Shown one piece after another: positions 1-8,356 of a stretch of 36,365 nucleotides of DNA. Origin of the DNA: Prochlorococcus sp. AG-412-J13 (GTDB lineage Bacteria; Cyanobacteriota; Cyanobacteriia; PCC-6307; Cyanobiaceae); the NCBI GenBank assembly GCA_003214815.1, contig QCLE01000005.1, forward strand, positions 74,724 through 111,088, given 5' to 3'. Under the pieces are notes generated by a model, which worked only from the letters and a program-made list of their open reading frames with translations, was not told the origin of the DNA and did not search any database. The position numbers were made by a program, and so were the translations under genes. How positions within the stretch are numbered: the first letter of the stretch is position 1; each line of letters begins with the position of its first letter.

Positions 1-651
1 TTACTCGGCGGAGAAACTGCTGAAATGCCAGGATTTTATTCAAAAAATAAGTATGATCTTGCAGGATTTTGTGTAGGAATAGTTGATGAGGATAAGCTTA
101 TTAATGGTAAAAAAGTATCTGAAAATGACTTAATAATCGCTTTAAAAAGTAATGGAGTTCATAGTAACGGGTTTAGTTTAGTAAGAAAAATAATTCAAAA
201 CAATAATCACATAGATGAAGAATTTGAAAAAGTTTATCACTTAAATTTTTATGATGAGTTATTGAAACCTACAAAAATTTACAATAATGTGATTAACGAA
301 ATGTTATCTGAAAATATAGAAATTAAAGCTATGTCTCATATTACTGGTGGAGGAATTCCAGAGAATCTACCAAGATGTATGCCTTCTGATTTTATTCCTT
401 ATATCAATACCAATTCTTGGGAAATACCTATTTTATTTAAATTCCTACAAGAGAAAGGATCAATTCCTGAAAAAGATTTTTGGAATACTTTCAATCTTGG
501 AGTGGGATTTTGTCTAATTATTGATAAAAAATCTAAGAACGCGATATTAAATATCTGTCAAAATCATGACATAGATAGTTGGGAGATTGGAAAGATAGTT
601 CGCAAAACTGATTCAATAATTAGTAAATTTTTGCCAGAAATTTTAACTTAA
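1..651 (+). CDS. purM: Phosphoribosylformylglycinamidine cyclo-ligase (AIR synthetase), 5' end missing
   Basis: The reading frame is open from base 1, so the N-terminal part lies left of the window; 216 residues remain. PurM converts FGAM plus ATP to aminoimidazole ribotide, the fifth step of purine synthesis, in the cytosol. Visible family signatures are GGETAEMPG at the very start, SNGVHSNGFSLVRK, HITGGGIPENLPR and a late FNLGVGF segment. The family is usually about 345 residues, so roughly the first 130 are missing. No later gene overlaps it; an AT-rich gap of 133 bp follows. Identification rests on these motifs and is firm; the true start cannot be seen. Confidence 0.96.
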   Translation, partial: LLGGETAEMPGFYSKNKYDLAGFCVGIVDEDKLINGKKVSENDLIIALKSNGVHSNGFSLVRKIIQNNNHIDEEFEKVYHLNFYDELLKPTKIYNNVINEMLSENIEIKAMSHITGGGIPENLPRCMPSDFIPYINTNSWEIPILFKFLQEKGSIPEKDFWNTFNLGVGFCLIIDKKSKNAILNICQNHDIDSWEIGKIVRKTDSIISKFLPEILT

Positions 652-722
652 ATTTTTTTCATCTTTTTTAAATGAGTTTTAAAAAATTATTTTTTATACC
701 CAAATGAAAAAGTTAGGTGTAA

Positions 723-728
723 TATAAT
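723..728 (+). promoter_or_regulatory. Candidate -10 element (TATAAT)
   Basis: A perfect TATAAT lies 56 bp before the ATG at 785, in the gap after purM. No clear -35 box is visible, which is common in Prochlorococcus. It would give a leader of about 50 nt. This is motif matching only, in an AT-rich background. Confidence 0.35.
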
Positions 729-784
729 TAAATTACGGCCGAATAATATCGGAAGTTAAGTATTAAGATTTAACCTTTTATTCA

Positions 785-1429
785 ATGCCCTTTGCAAATA
801 ATCAAAGAATTACACGTAGACGTAGTTCAGCTGGCCCTACACCTCCTAAAAGACCAATAGGTAATAATTCTGATTCAATTGGTAGACAGACTCAAGGCCC
901 AAGACCTACTTTTTTGACACTAAGGGATCATGGGAAAGTTTTTGTCGCTGATTTACCTAATTTGTCCGATGGTCAATTAGCGCATATTAGTAAAGAAGCT
1001 AATGAAGTTTTAAATAGTTTAGAAAAAAGGCTTTGTGATCTTGAAAATGATTCTAATGTTAGTAATCCTGAAAACGATACGCTGATAAAAGCTTCTACCA
1101 AAAGAGATGTCACACTGAGGTTCATTAAATCAATAGAAGAAGAGCAAGAACATAGAAAGAATAATCCTGCTTTAAGAGATGCTGCATCCGAATCATTACC
1201 GAGAACTTTTCTTGAGGTTGCTAGACATAGATTGCCTGGAGCAACTTTTGATTCACTACTTCGAGAGGCTCTTGAAGCATGTGCAGTTGATGAGAGTAAT
1301 GAAGAAAATGAAGTTGTTGATAAGCCTAAAGAAACTGTAAAAATTATGGATATACCCTCTTCCAACACAAATTCTTCACTAGTTGTTAGTATCGAATCAA
1401 GTGATGATTCCAAGAATGACTCTATTTGA
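785..1429 (+). CDS. Conserved picocyanobacterial hypothetical protein
   Basis: I do not recognise a named family. The 214-residue protein starts with a basic, Arg/Pro-rich, probably disordered segment (RITRRRSS, TPPKRP). A segment around residues 45-80 follows (HGKVFVADLPNLSDGQLAHI), then a charged, probably helical middle part. A second compact motif lies near 140-165 (TFLEVARHRLPGATFDSLL), followed by an acidic Ser-rich tail. No signal peptide or membrane segment is seen. It overlaps the next small gene by 14 bp, suggesting translational coupling. The antisense frame across it is an unsupported shadow. It is plausibly soluble; function unknown. Confidence 0.75.
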   Translation: MPFANNQRITRRRSSAGPTPPKRPIGNNSDSIGRQTQGPRPTFLTLRDHGKVFVADLPNLSDGQLAHISKEANEVLNSLEKRLCDLENDSNVSNPENDTLIKASTKRDVTLRFIKSIEEEQEHRKNNPALRDAASESLPRTFLEVARHRLPGATFDSLLREALEACAVDESNEENEVVDKPKETVKIMDIPSSNTNSSLVVSIESSDDSKNDSI

Positions 1430-1583
1430 TTCAACACAAGTGTTAATAAGTTTTGAGGATAAAAATAATTCAAAAATTAATCTTCCTTCCGATAAAGATC
1501 CTATTTTATGTAATCATTGCAAAAGGACTGCATCAAATGGTGTTAGATGTTTAGGAATGTGTGTAGCAGATACTGATTACTAA
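1416..1583 (+). CDS. Small four-cysteine protein, possible zinc-binding
   Basis: A 55-residue protein whose start I place at the ATG at 1416 rather than at the upstream in-frame ATG at 1383, which would overlap the previous gene more deeply. The C-terminal half carries CNHC, then a single Cys (GVRC) and another (GMCVAD). This spacing could coordinate zinc or another metal, but it matches no family I can name. The 14-bp overlap with the preceding hypothetical suggests the two are made together. Function is unknown; the call as a real gene rests on the Cys pattern, coupling and the AT-rich gap that follows. Confidence 0.6.
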   Translation: MTLFDSTQVLISFEDKNNSKINLPSDKDPILCNHCKRTASNGVRCLGMCVADTDY

Positions 1584-1794
1584 AATAGTTCAAATGTATA
1601 AATAAATAATCTGATGAAAATAATTAATAAATTTATTTAATTTTACTTATAAAATAATATGTAAGGTATTATAAATCAATAATAAAAAAGACTATTTTTC
1701 TATATTTCAAGAAGTAATTGAAACTTTTTACCTTTTATTTGAAATTGAAGTTCTTAGAAAATTTCATAATTAAATTTGTAAAAAAAATAAAGAA

Positions 1795-1864
1795 GGCGGC
1801 ACCCAGATTCGAACTGGGGATAAAGGATTTGCAATCCTCTGCCTTACCACTTGGCCATGCCGCC
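1795..1864 (-). tRNA. tRNA-Cys (GCA)
   Basis: The minus strand folds as a tRNA. The acceptor arms GGCGGCA and TGCCGCC pair fully, the T arm is CCCAG-TTCGAAT-CTGGG, and the anticodon loop TTGCAAA gives anticodon GCA (Cys). It is 70 nt without encoded CCA. A spurious upstream extension of the next plus-strand gene would run antisense through it. Only 42 bp separate its 5' end from the start chosen for the divergent gene at 1907. Confidence 0.95.
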
Positions 1865-1906
1865 GAAAAAGATTCGATCAAGCCTCTTTATGATCTTAAC
1901 AGTAAG

Positions 1907-3136
1907 GTGTCTCATTCTTTATTATTTATATGCAATGGTCATGGAGAAGATGTAATCGCATCGGAAATTATAAAAAGATTACTAATAAAAATAAAAAATA
2001 AAAATATTGAAGTTTTGCCTTTAGTAGGAAATGGAGATGTATTTAATTCCATAAAATCAAATAATTTTCGTAAAATAGGATTTTTAAAAGAATTGCCTAG
2101 TGGAGGTTTTAGTAATCAAAGTCTAAAGGGATTTTTGCTTGATTTCTTTGCAGGATTTTTAATTGATAATTTAAGAAATTTTTTACTTGTAAAACAAAAG
2201 TCAAAACATCGCTGCAAAATTATCGCAGTAGGCGATTTCTTGCCATTATTTTACGCTTGGAGTTCAGAATGCGAATTTAGTTTTATTGGAACTCCCAAAA
2301 GTGATCATACTTGGAGTAGTGGCCCCGGTTGGGATTTAAGCGATTTTTATCATAAGTTGAAAGGTTCTGAATGGGATCCATGGGAAATGTTTTTAATGAC
2401 ATCTCCAAGATGTAAAAATTTAATTATGAGAGATAAAATCACAGCTAATAATTTGAATAGGAAAAATATTGAGGCAAAATACTTTGGTAATCCAATGATG
2501 GATTTTGTTAATGCAACAAATGAGAAGATATCAAATATTATTTCTTTTAAAAGGATTATTTTATTAGTTGGAAGTAGATACCCTGAAGCTCTTAAAAATC
2601 TTGATAATTTTCTTAATTGTTTGCAAGATTTTGATTTATCAAAGGATTTGGTAATACTTTTGCCTTTGAGCATTAATGCGAATGTTATTCAAATTCAAAG
2701 TTATTTAAATAAATATGGTTTTAGAAAAATGAGTAAAGTTAAATTTCTAATTGATGAAGATTCGGTATGGAAAAAGAAAAATCAATATGTAGTGATTGGA
2801 AAAGGTAAATTCAATTTATGGGCCAATATGGCAGAAGTTGGTTTGTCTAATGCAGGAACTGCTACAGAGCAAATTGCTGGCCTTGGAATCCCATCTCTTT
2901 CTCTACCGGGATCTGGACCACAATTTACAAAAGCATTCGCAAAAAGGCAATCAAGATTATTGGGAGGTAGTGTTTTGGTTTGCAAGAACAAAAAAATTCT
3001 TTTAAAACGTTTAAGTTTACTTTTGAAAGAAAAAGTTGATAGGTTAGAACAAGCAAAAATTGGAAAAAAAAGAATGGGGGAATCAGGAGCAAGTAAGAAA
3101 ATCATAGATTCTATAAACCTTCATTTGTTATCTTAG
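1907..3136 (+). CDS. Lipid-A-disaccharide synthase-related glycosyltransferase
   Basis: A 409-residue protein of the LpxB-related family found throughout cyanobacteria. Many marine picocyanobacteria are thought to lack a complete lipid A, so the substrate is uncertain. I chose the GTG at 1907 because the family N-terminus (LLFICNGHGEDVIAS) begins right there and any earlier start would read through the antisense tRNA-Cys. Visible features are a Gly-rich N-terminal NGHGED loop, a central WSSGPGWDLSDFYHKL region, and a C-terminal nucleotide-sugar half with NAGTATEQIAGLGIPSLSLPG. No signal peptide is present, so it is probably cytosolic or peripheral to the membrane. Family assignment is good; the exact reaction is inferred only. 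Confidence 0.82.
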   Translation: MSHSLLFICNGHGEDVIASEIIKRLLIKIKNKNIEVLPLVGNGDVFNSIKSNNFRKIGFLKELPSGGFSNQSLKGFLLDFFAGFLIDNLRNFLLVKQKSKHRCKIIAVGDFLPLFYAWSSECEFSFIGTPKSDHTWSSGPGWDLSDFYHKLKGSEWDPWEMFLMTSPRCKNLIMRDKITANNLNRKNIEAKYFGNPMMDFVNATNEKISNIISFKRIILLVGSRYPEALKNLDNFLNCLQDFDLSKDLVILLPLSINANVIQIQSYLNKYGFRKMSKVKFLIDEDSVWKKKNQYVVIGKGKFNLWANMAEVGLSNAGTATEQIAGLGIPSLSLPGSGPQFTKAFAKRQSRLLGGSVLVCKNKKILLKRLSLLLKEKVDRLEQAKIGKKRMGESGASKKIIDSINLHLLS

Positions 3137-3171
3137 TAAATGGCACTTGCGTACTAATTATTAATTCTGTT

Positions 3172-3438
3172 ATGTATCCAATAAATGATCGGCAATATCT
3201 AAAAATTTGCGCAGAGATTGCAAAACTAATGAGTATAAGCTTATCTTCTGCAAAGAAGAAAGTAGAAATTCAAATTGCAAAAGAAGGCTCGAAAACTATT
3301 CAAGAAAAAATACAAGTTGCGCAAAATGTCTTAGAAATTTGTGAAAAAAATGATGGAGATAAATTAAGTTCTTCAAGAATACTTGATAAACTTATGGAAA
3401 CTCTTGATGGTGAAGATAATTTTTTAACTGAAGATTGA
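3172..3438 (+). CDS. Small conserved hypothetical protein
   Basis: An 88-residue, probably all-helical protein with alternating Lys/Glu and Leu/Ile (AEIAKLMSISLSSAKKKVEIQIAKEG). No Cys, signal peptide or membrane segment is seen. It follows the LpxB-related gene by 35 bp on the same strand and converges on the exonuclease gene 3 bp away. I do not recognise a family; similar short helical proteins are typical of picocyanobacteria. The reading frame is clean and fills the space between two firm genes, which supports it being real. Confidence 0.65.
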   Translation: MYPINDRQYLKICAEIAKLMSISLSSAKKKVEIQIAKEGSKTIQEKIQVAQNVLEICEKNDGDKLSSSRILDKLMETLDGEDNFLTED

Positions 3439-3441
3439 TTC

Positions 3442-4077
3442 TTAATGTTCAAATATATTTGAGAATTTTAGTATGTCTAAATCAGCATGTATAGAAACTG
3501 TTTTGAAACATTTTTGAGCTAATTCATATCTATTTTCTCTTTCTAAGATAACTTTTAATTTATGCATAGCTTCAATTAAATATCTAACATCATTTGCTGC
3601 ATAATCTAATTGATCTTTTGTTAAATCTTCGTTGCTACCCCAATCACTGCTTTGTGAGCTTTTGTCTAATTCTATACCTAACAATTCATTAATTAAATCT
3701 TTTAAACCGTGTTTATTTGTATAAGTTCTTGCCAACTTACTAGCAATTTTTGTACAAAAAATATTTTTTGTATTAATTTCAAGATTACATTTTAGAGCTG
3801 CAACATCAAATCTCGCATAGTGAAAGATTTTAGTAATTTTTTCATCTTCAAGAAGTGCTTTTAAATGAGGTGAAGAAGATGTATTAAGATCGATTTTTAT
3901 ACAGGAAGTTCTTTTAAATTCATTGCATATTTGTACTAAACAGAGTCTATCTCTTCCATGAATCAACCCCATTGCTTCAGTGTCAATAGCAAGGTAGGAT
4001 GATTTTTTATAAAGATTGTATAAATCTGCTGTTAAATCGCTATAAAGAAGATCAATATTTTTATTTTCAATAGTCAT
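3442..4077 (-). CDS. rnd: Ribonuclease D-like 3'-5' exonuclease
   Basis: A 211-residue protein with the three DEDDy exonuclease motifs: AIDTEAMGL (D and E, Exo I), FHYARFDVAAL (D, Exo II) and YAANDVRYL (Y and D, Exo III). These bind two metal ions for 3'-5' hydrolysis of RNA ends, as in tRNA maturation. It is shorter than E. coli RNase D (about 375 residues) because no HRDC domain follows the exonuclease fold; this single-domain form is common in cyanobacteria. It converges with the 88-residue gene, and an AT-rich region lies upstream before the divergent CCB-type gene. Confidence 0.88.
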   Translation of the reverse strand: MTIENKNIDLLYSDLTADLYNLYKKSSYLAIDTEAMGLIHGRDRLCLVQICNEFKRTSCIKIDLNTSSSPHLKALLEDEKITKIFHYARFDVAALKCNLEINTKNIFCTKIASKLARTYTNKHGLKDLINELLGIELDKSSQSSDWGSNEDLTKDQLDYAANDVRYLIEAMHKLKVILERENRYELAQKCFKTVSIHADLDILKFSNIFEH

Positions 4078-4185
4078 TTTTAATAAGTATTTAAATTAAT
4101 GTAAGATTTAGAATATTACTTAAGATTTTATTTAATTAAGAATTTTTATTTAACAGGATCATTTTACAGAATAACTCTAAAAAAT

Positions 4186-4191
4186 TATAAT
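4186..4191 (+). promoter_or_regulatory. Candidate -10 element (TATAAT)
   Basis: TATAAT lies 50 bp before the ATG at 4241, in the 163-bp divergent gap. No -35 match is seen. Motif evidence only. Confidence 0.35.
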
Positions 4192-4240
4192 ATGATGTAA
4201 CTTTAATTTTTATTCTCGAGTTACTAAAAAAATATATTTA

Positions 4241-4798
4241 ATGTCCTATTCCTTAAATTCAACATTATTGCTGACAATTCTTTTGGCCATAGGATTATTT
4301 TTTTTTCTTAGGGCTTCTAGTAAAGATAGAACAACCATCGTTGAGATTTCATCTTCTCAAAATCCAGTTAAGGTTTTAAATGGTTTATGTGAATGGCTTA
4401 ATTTGAGGGGATGGAAGCAAACTGGAGGAGATTGTGAACAAAGAATTTTAATATTTAAGGGACAAGTTATTTCTAGTAAATTTTTAGCAATTTTTTTAGG
4501 TTTTCTTGGTGGTTTTGGTTCTTGTGCTTTGGGATTAGTAATTATTCAAGTGTATCCTGAATTAGGTTGGTGGCCTATTCTTTTAGGATTAATTGGTGGC
4601 CCTTTATCTGGCATTGTTTATTTTAAAAAATCAGCAAGAGAGGAGAAATTTGAATTAAGGTTGATCAACGAAAATGAAAATGATTCAACTTTCATGAGAT
4701 TAAGAGCGCATAGGGATGAATTAATCTCTTTAGAAAATGAACTTGGAGCAAAACTTCAATTGAAAAGTGATGGTTCTTTATTTAAAACACCTATTTAA
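4241..4798 (+). CDS. Cofactor assembly of complex C subunit B-type protein (CCB2/CCB4 family)
   Basis: A 185-residue membrane protein. Residues 7-24 form an N-terminal membrane segment followed by RASSKDRTT; a second hydrophobic hairpin covers about residues 80-130 (Gly-rich, ending GGPLSGIVYF). The C-terminus is soluble. This layout and the RASxKDRT motif fit the cyanobacterial/chloroplast CCB2/CCB4 family, which helps attach haem c(i) covalently to cytochrome b6 of the b6f complex at the thylakoid membrane. The assignment comes from motif recall and topology, so an unrelated DUF2930-type role cannot be excluded. It converges with hemF, only 28 bp away. Confidence 0.7.
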   Translation: MSYSLNSTLLLTILLAIGLFFFLRASSKDRTTIVEISSSQNPVKVLNGLCEWLNLRGWKQTGGDCEQRILIFKGQVISSKFLAIFLGFLGGFGSCALGLVIIQVYPELGWWPILLGLIGGPLSGIVYFKKSAREEKFELRLINENENDSTFMRLRAHRDELISLENELGAKLQLKSDGSLFKTPI

Positions 4799-4806
4799 GA
4801 TACTTT

Positions 4807-4828
4807 AAAAAGTTATTAGATAATTTTT
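4807..4828. terminator. Possible bidirectional terminator between convergent genes
   Basis: A 9-bp stem with one G-U pair (AAAAGTTAT, loop TAG, ATAATTTTT) sits in the 28-bp gap between the CCB-type gene and hemF. A-runs and T-runs flank both sides, so it could stop transcription in either direction. AT-rich stems occur by chance in this genome, hence moderate confidence. Confidence 0.4.
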
Positions 4829-5855
4829 AATCAAAGATATTATTCTCTATACAGAATTCCTCTAACTCTTTATCATTCAACCAATCTTGGGGTTTTGTAA
4901 AAATTGATGTGAGAAATTCCTCTCGAGAATCTTTTTTAGCTTTATATCCGTATTCCCATCTAGCTAAAGGCGGTAAGGACATTAATATAGATTCAGTTCT
5001 GCCGTTTGTTTGTAGTCCAAAAATCGTCCCTCTATCCCAAACTAAATTGAATTCGACATATCTACCTCTTCGATATAGCTGGAATTCTCTTTCATGAGAA
5101 GTATATTTTTGAGAAGATCTTTTTTCAACAATTGGTAGATAAGAAGGTAGGAATGCTTTCCCACAGTTTTCTGCTAAAGAAAATAAATCATCCCAATTTA
5201 AATTAGATTTGCCAATATTTTGTGAAGCTTTTGATGCCTCTCCATTTTTATTATTTCCTTTATAGATATTTTCTGACCCATCTTGATAATCATAAAAAAT
5301 ACCTCCTATGCCCCTAGATTCATTTCTGTGCTTTAAGTAGAAATATTCATCACACCAAGGTTTGAAAACTTTATGTAAATCCTTATCAACTTTTTCACAA
5401 GCTTTTTTATGCTCCTTATGAAAATGTCTCACATCAGAAAGGTAAGGATAAAAAGGGGTTAAGTCTGCTCCTCCGCCAAACCACCAAACAGGACCAGCTT
5501 CGAAATATCGATAATTCAGATGAACTGTAGGAATATAGGGATTCTTGGGATGTAACACCATAGAAGTGCCCGTAGCAAACCATTCATGACCTTTTGCTTC
5601 GGGCCTTTGAGAGATTATTGATTGAGGTAATTCTTTTCCTTGCACTTCAGAGAAATTTACTCCGGCTTGCTCAAAAATAGAACCGTTTTTCAATACTCTT
5701 GATCTTCCACCACCACCTTCTTCTCTAAGCCAGGATTCTTCAATAAATTTTTCTTTGCCATCTATATTTTCAAGCCCTGAACAAATTTTGTCTTGTAGAG
5801 TTAATAAGAGATTTTTAGTTTTTTCTCTCGAGTTTTTAGGAGGTTCTCTGAACAT
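4827..5855 (-). CDS. hemF: Oxygen-dependent coproporphyrinogen III oxidase
   Basis: A 342-residue cytosolic enzyme that oxidatively decarboxylates coproporphyrinogen III to protoporphyrinogen IX, on the path to haem and chlorophyll. Diagnostic segments are the [13 protein letters not shown] substrate region, [25 protein letters not shown], the GIGGIFYDY segment and a C-terminal [20 protein letters not shown]. Length matches the family. An in-frame Gly/Asn/Lys-rich stretch ([13 protein letters not shown]) in the middle is somewhat longer than in E. coli HemF but typical of cyanobacteria. It is divergent from mrp, with 158 bp between. Confidence 0.96.
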   Translation of the reverse strand: MFREPPKNSREKTKNLLLTLQDKICSGLENIDGKEKFIEESWLREEGGGGRSRVLKNGSIFEQAGVNFSEVQGKELPQSIISQRPEAKGHEWFATGTSMVLHPKNPYIPTVHLNYRYFEAGPVWWFGGGADLTPFYPYLSDVRHFHKEHKKACEKVDKDLHKVFKPWCDEYFYLKHRNESRGIGGIFYDYQDGSENIYKGNNKNGEASKASQNIGKSNLNWDDLFSLAENCGKAFLPSYLPIVEKRSSQKYTSHEREFQLYRRGRYVEFNLVWDRGTIFGLQTNGRTESILMSLPPLARWEYGYKAKKDSREEFLTSIFTKPQDWLNDKELEEFCIENNIFD

Positions 5856-6013
5856 GTATTTAGTAAATCGTGAAGAAAAATTTTTTTTGGTTAATTATAA
5901 GTTTCCCTTTATAATTTCTCTTAGGGGGGCCTTATTTACTATTATTTGATAGTTCGACATAGTTCTTAATCTTTTAAACAGTCGACATCCTTGTCAAAAT
6001 ATTTAAAAATTTA

Positions 6014-7084
6014 ATGACCACAATAGAAGATGCGAATTTTGCTTTAGAGAAGGTTCTAGATGCTGGATCACAGAAAAATGTAATTGAATTAGCTTGGATT
6101 AAAAACGTAAGAGTAACTATACCAAGAGTAATCGTAACATTATCATTACCATCATTTGCAAATTCTCAGAGAGATAGAATTGTAGAAGAGGTTCGAAAAG
6201 TACTACTGGATTTTGAAGATATTGATGATGTTCAAATAGAGATAGATAATAATCTTTCCAAGACAGAATCTAAAACTCAAAGTAATGCTCCTGAATTGCA
6301 GAAGATTGATGGAATTCAACATATCATAGCTGTTAGTAGTGGTAAAGGTGGAGTTGGGAAAAGTACCATTGCAGTTAATCTCGCTTGTTCTCTAGCTAAA
6401 TTGGGCTTAAATACTGGTTTGCTGGATGCGGATATATATGGACCTAATACTCCTTCAATGATGGGAGTTGCCGAACAGAATCCAAAGGTTACAGAAGGTA
6501 GTGGTAGTGATCAAAGGTTAATACCAATAAATAAATATGGAATTTCATTGGTATCAATGGGTTTCCTTATAGAAGAAGGTCAGCCAGTTATATGGAGAGG
6601 ACCAATGCTTAATAGTATTATCCGTCAATTTCTGTACCAAGTTGAATGGAATAATCTTGATTTTCTGGTTATTGACTTGCCTCCGGGAACAGGAGATGCT
6701 CAAATATCCCTTTCCCAATCTGTTCCTATTTCTGGAGCTATTGTTGTCACTACTCCTCAACAAGTATCTTTGCAAGATGCAAGGAGGGGACTAGCAATGT
6801 TTAAACAACTGGGTGTACCCTTACTAGGAATTGTAGAAAATATGTCAGTCTTTATTCCACCAGATATGCCAAATAAAAAATATGAAATTTTTGGTAAAGG
6901 TGGTGGACAAACATTAGCTAAAGAAAATGGTTTACCATTATTAGCCCAAATTCCTATTGAAATTCCTCTTGTTGAGGAAAGTAATAAAGGAATACCAATC
7001 TCAATAAGTCAGCCAGATAAAGAAAGTTCTGCTGAATTTGTTAATTTAGCTCAATTAATTAAGAAGCACTTTGTTAATAAATAA
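6014..7084 (+). CDS. mrp: Mrp/ApbC-family iron-sulfur cluster carrier ATPase
   Basis: A 356-residue P-loop ATPase. Residues about 4-80 form the N-terminal MIP18-like domain. The deviant Walker A, KGGVGKS, is at residues 111-117, followed by LLDADIYGPNTPSMMG and LVIDLPPGTGDAQ (Walker B-like). The family binds and transfers Fe-S clusters. The C-terminal CxxC seen in many Mrp/ApbC proteins is replaced here by a Cys-free segment (FIPPDMPNKKYEIFG), as I recall for cyanobacterial members. rodA begins 3 bp after its stop, so the two are probably cotranscribed. Confidence 0.93.
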   Translation: MTTIEDANFALEKVLDAGSQKNVIELAWIKNVRVTIPRVIVTLSLPSFANSQRDRIVEEVRKVLLDFEDIDDVQIEIDNNLSKTESKTQSNAPELQKIDGIQHIIAVSSGKGGVGKSTIAVNLACSLAKLGLNTGLLDADIYGPNTPSMMGVAEQNPKVTEGSGSDQRLIPINKYGISLVSMGFLIEEGQPVIWRGPMLNSIIRQFLYQVEWNNLDFLVIDLPPGTGDAQISLSQSVPISGAIVVTTPQQVSLQDARRGLAMFKQLGVPLLGIVENMSVFIPPDMPNKKYEIFGKGGGQTLAKENGLPLLAQIPIEIPLVEESNKGIPISISQPDKESSAEFVNLAQLIKKHFVNK

Positions 7085-7087
7085 TTG

Positions 7088-8356
7088 ATGTTTAGGAGAA
7101 TTTCTTTATTAAATAAGAGAGGATTTTTACAAAAAAAAGACAACTTTAGAAGAGGATTTTTGTTTTCTCCACTCCTTGTGATTCCCCTTTTTTTAGTTAT
7201 TATTTCTGGTTTGTTAATCAAAAGTATTCAGGAAGATTTAATTGTATCGAATTATTTAAGTCATATCTTAACGGGCTTTTTGGGTTATTTTTTGGCATTT
7301 TTTATTTCTTATATGCCTTTAGAGAGAATTAGAAAGTATTTGATTCCTTTCTATTTTTGTACTTTAATATCCTTATTTCTAATTTATTTTTTTGGGGTCT
7401 CAGTTTCTGGAGCTCAAAGATGGTTGAATTTGGGCATCTTTTCTTTTCAGCCTTCAGAAGTTGCTAAATTAAGCACTGTATTAACTCTCGCTTTAGTACT
7501 CGACAAAAAAATAATTTCAAAAATAAGAGATTTAATATTTCCCTTATTAGTTGTAATTGTTCCTTGGTTATTAATTTTTTTCCAACCGGACTTAGGGACC
7601 TCTTTAGTTTTATTATTTTTGACAAGTGTGATGCTCTATTGGTCGCAAATGCCTATAGAGTGGATTTTGATGTTAGTGTTTTGTATTGTCACTTCCGTAT
7701 TATATTTAACATTACCAACTGTTCTTATATGCTGGATTGCATTTGTAGGATATTTTGTTTATAGATCTTCGACAAAGAAAATTATTTTTTCTGCTCTCGC
7801 TATTTCGATACATTTTCTGGTGGCAAAATTGACACCAATTTTGTGGCAATATGGCTTAAAAGAATATCAGAAAGATAGATTAGTTTTATTTTTAGATCCA
7901 AATAGAGATCCATTAGGTGGTGGATATCATTTAATACAGAGCAAAATTGCAATTGGCTCTGGAGGTTTGTTCGGGACTGGCTTATTACAAGGTAAACTGA
8001 CTAATTTGCAATTTATACCAGAACAACATACTGATTTTATATTCAGTGCTTTGGGAGAAGAGTTGGGTTTTATAGGATGCATAATAGTTTTATTTTTGTT
8101 CTTTTTTTTGATTAAAAAACTAATTAATACTGCAACAATTGCTAGGACTGAATTTGAATCTCTAATTGTTGTTGGAATCGCCTCTACTTTTTTATTCCAA
8201 ATAATTATTAACTTATTTATGACTATTGGATTAGGACCAGTTACAGGAATTCCTCTTCCTTTTATGAGCTATGGTAGAACGTCATTGGTGATTAATTTCA
8301 TATCTATTGGATTTGTTTTATCTATATTGAAACGATCTAGATCACGAAGAAATTGA
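7088..8356 (+). CDS. rodA: Rod-shape/peptidoglycan polymerase of the SEDS family
   Basis: A 422-residue polytopic membrane protein with about ten hydrophobic segments. SEDS proteins polymerise lipid II into glycan strands during elongation or division. Signatures are GVSVSGAQRWLNLG, FQPSEVAKL, FFQPDLGTS, GSGGLFGTGLLQGK, LQFIPEQHTDFIF and GEELGF. The C-terminal motif reads MSYGRTSLV instead of the usual MSYGGSS-like sequence. I prefer the ATG at 7088 to the adjacent TTG at 7085. Length and motifs favour RodA over FtsW. Its stop overlaps the next start by one base (TGATG), suggesting translational coupling. Confidence 0.92.
   Translation: MFRRISLLNKRGFLQKKDNFRRGFLFSPLLVIPLFLVIISGLLIKSIQEDLIVSNYLSHILTGFLGYFLAFFISYMPLERIRKYLIPFYFCTLISLFLIYFFGVSVSGAQRWLNLGIFSFQPSEVAKLSTVLTLALVLDKKIISKIRDLIFPLLVVIVPWLLIFFQPDLGTSLVLLFLTSVMLYWSQMPIEWILMLVFCIVTSVLYLTLPTVLICWIAFVGYFVYRSSTKKIIFSALAISIHFLVAKLTPILWQYGLKEYQKDRLVLFLDPNRDPLGGGYHLIQSKIAIGSGGLFGTGLLQGKLTNLQFIPEQHTDFIFSALGEELGFIGCIIVLFLFFFLIKKLINTATIARTEFESLIVVGIASTFLFQIIINLFMTIGLGPVTGIPLPFMSYGRTSLVINFISIGFVLSILKRSRSRRN

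Noticed and set aside
973-1473. Long antisense frame across the 785-1429 hypothetical
   Set aside because: It mirrors a gene with a natural composition and good overlap coupling; its own Ser-rich protein has no recognisable features.
1718-1906. Upstream extension of the LpxB-related gene
   Set aside because: It would translate through the antisense tRNA-Cys and the family N-terminus starts at 1907.
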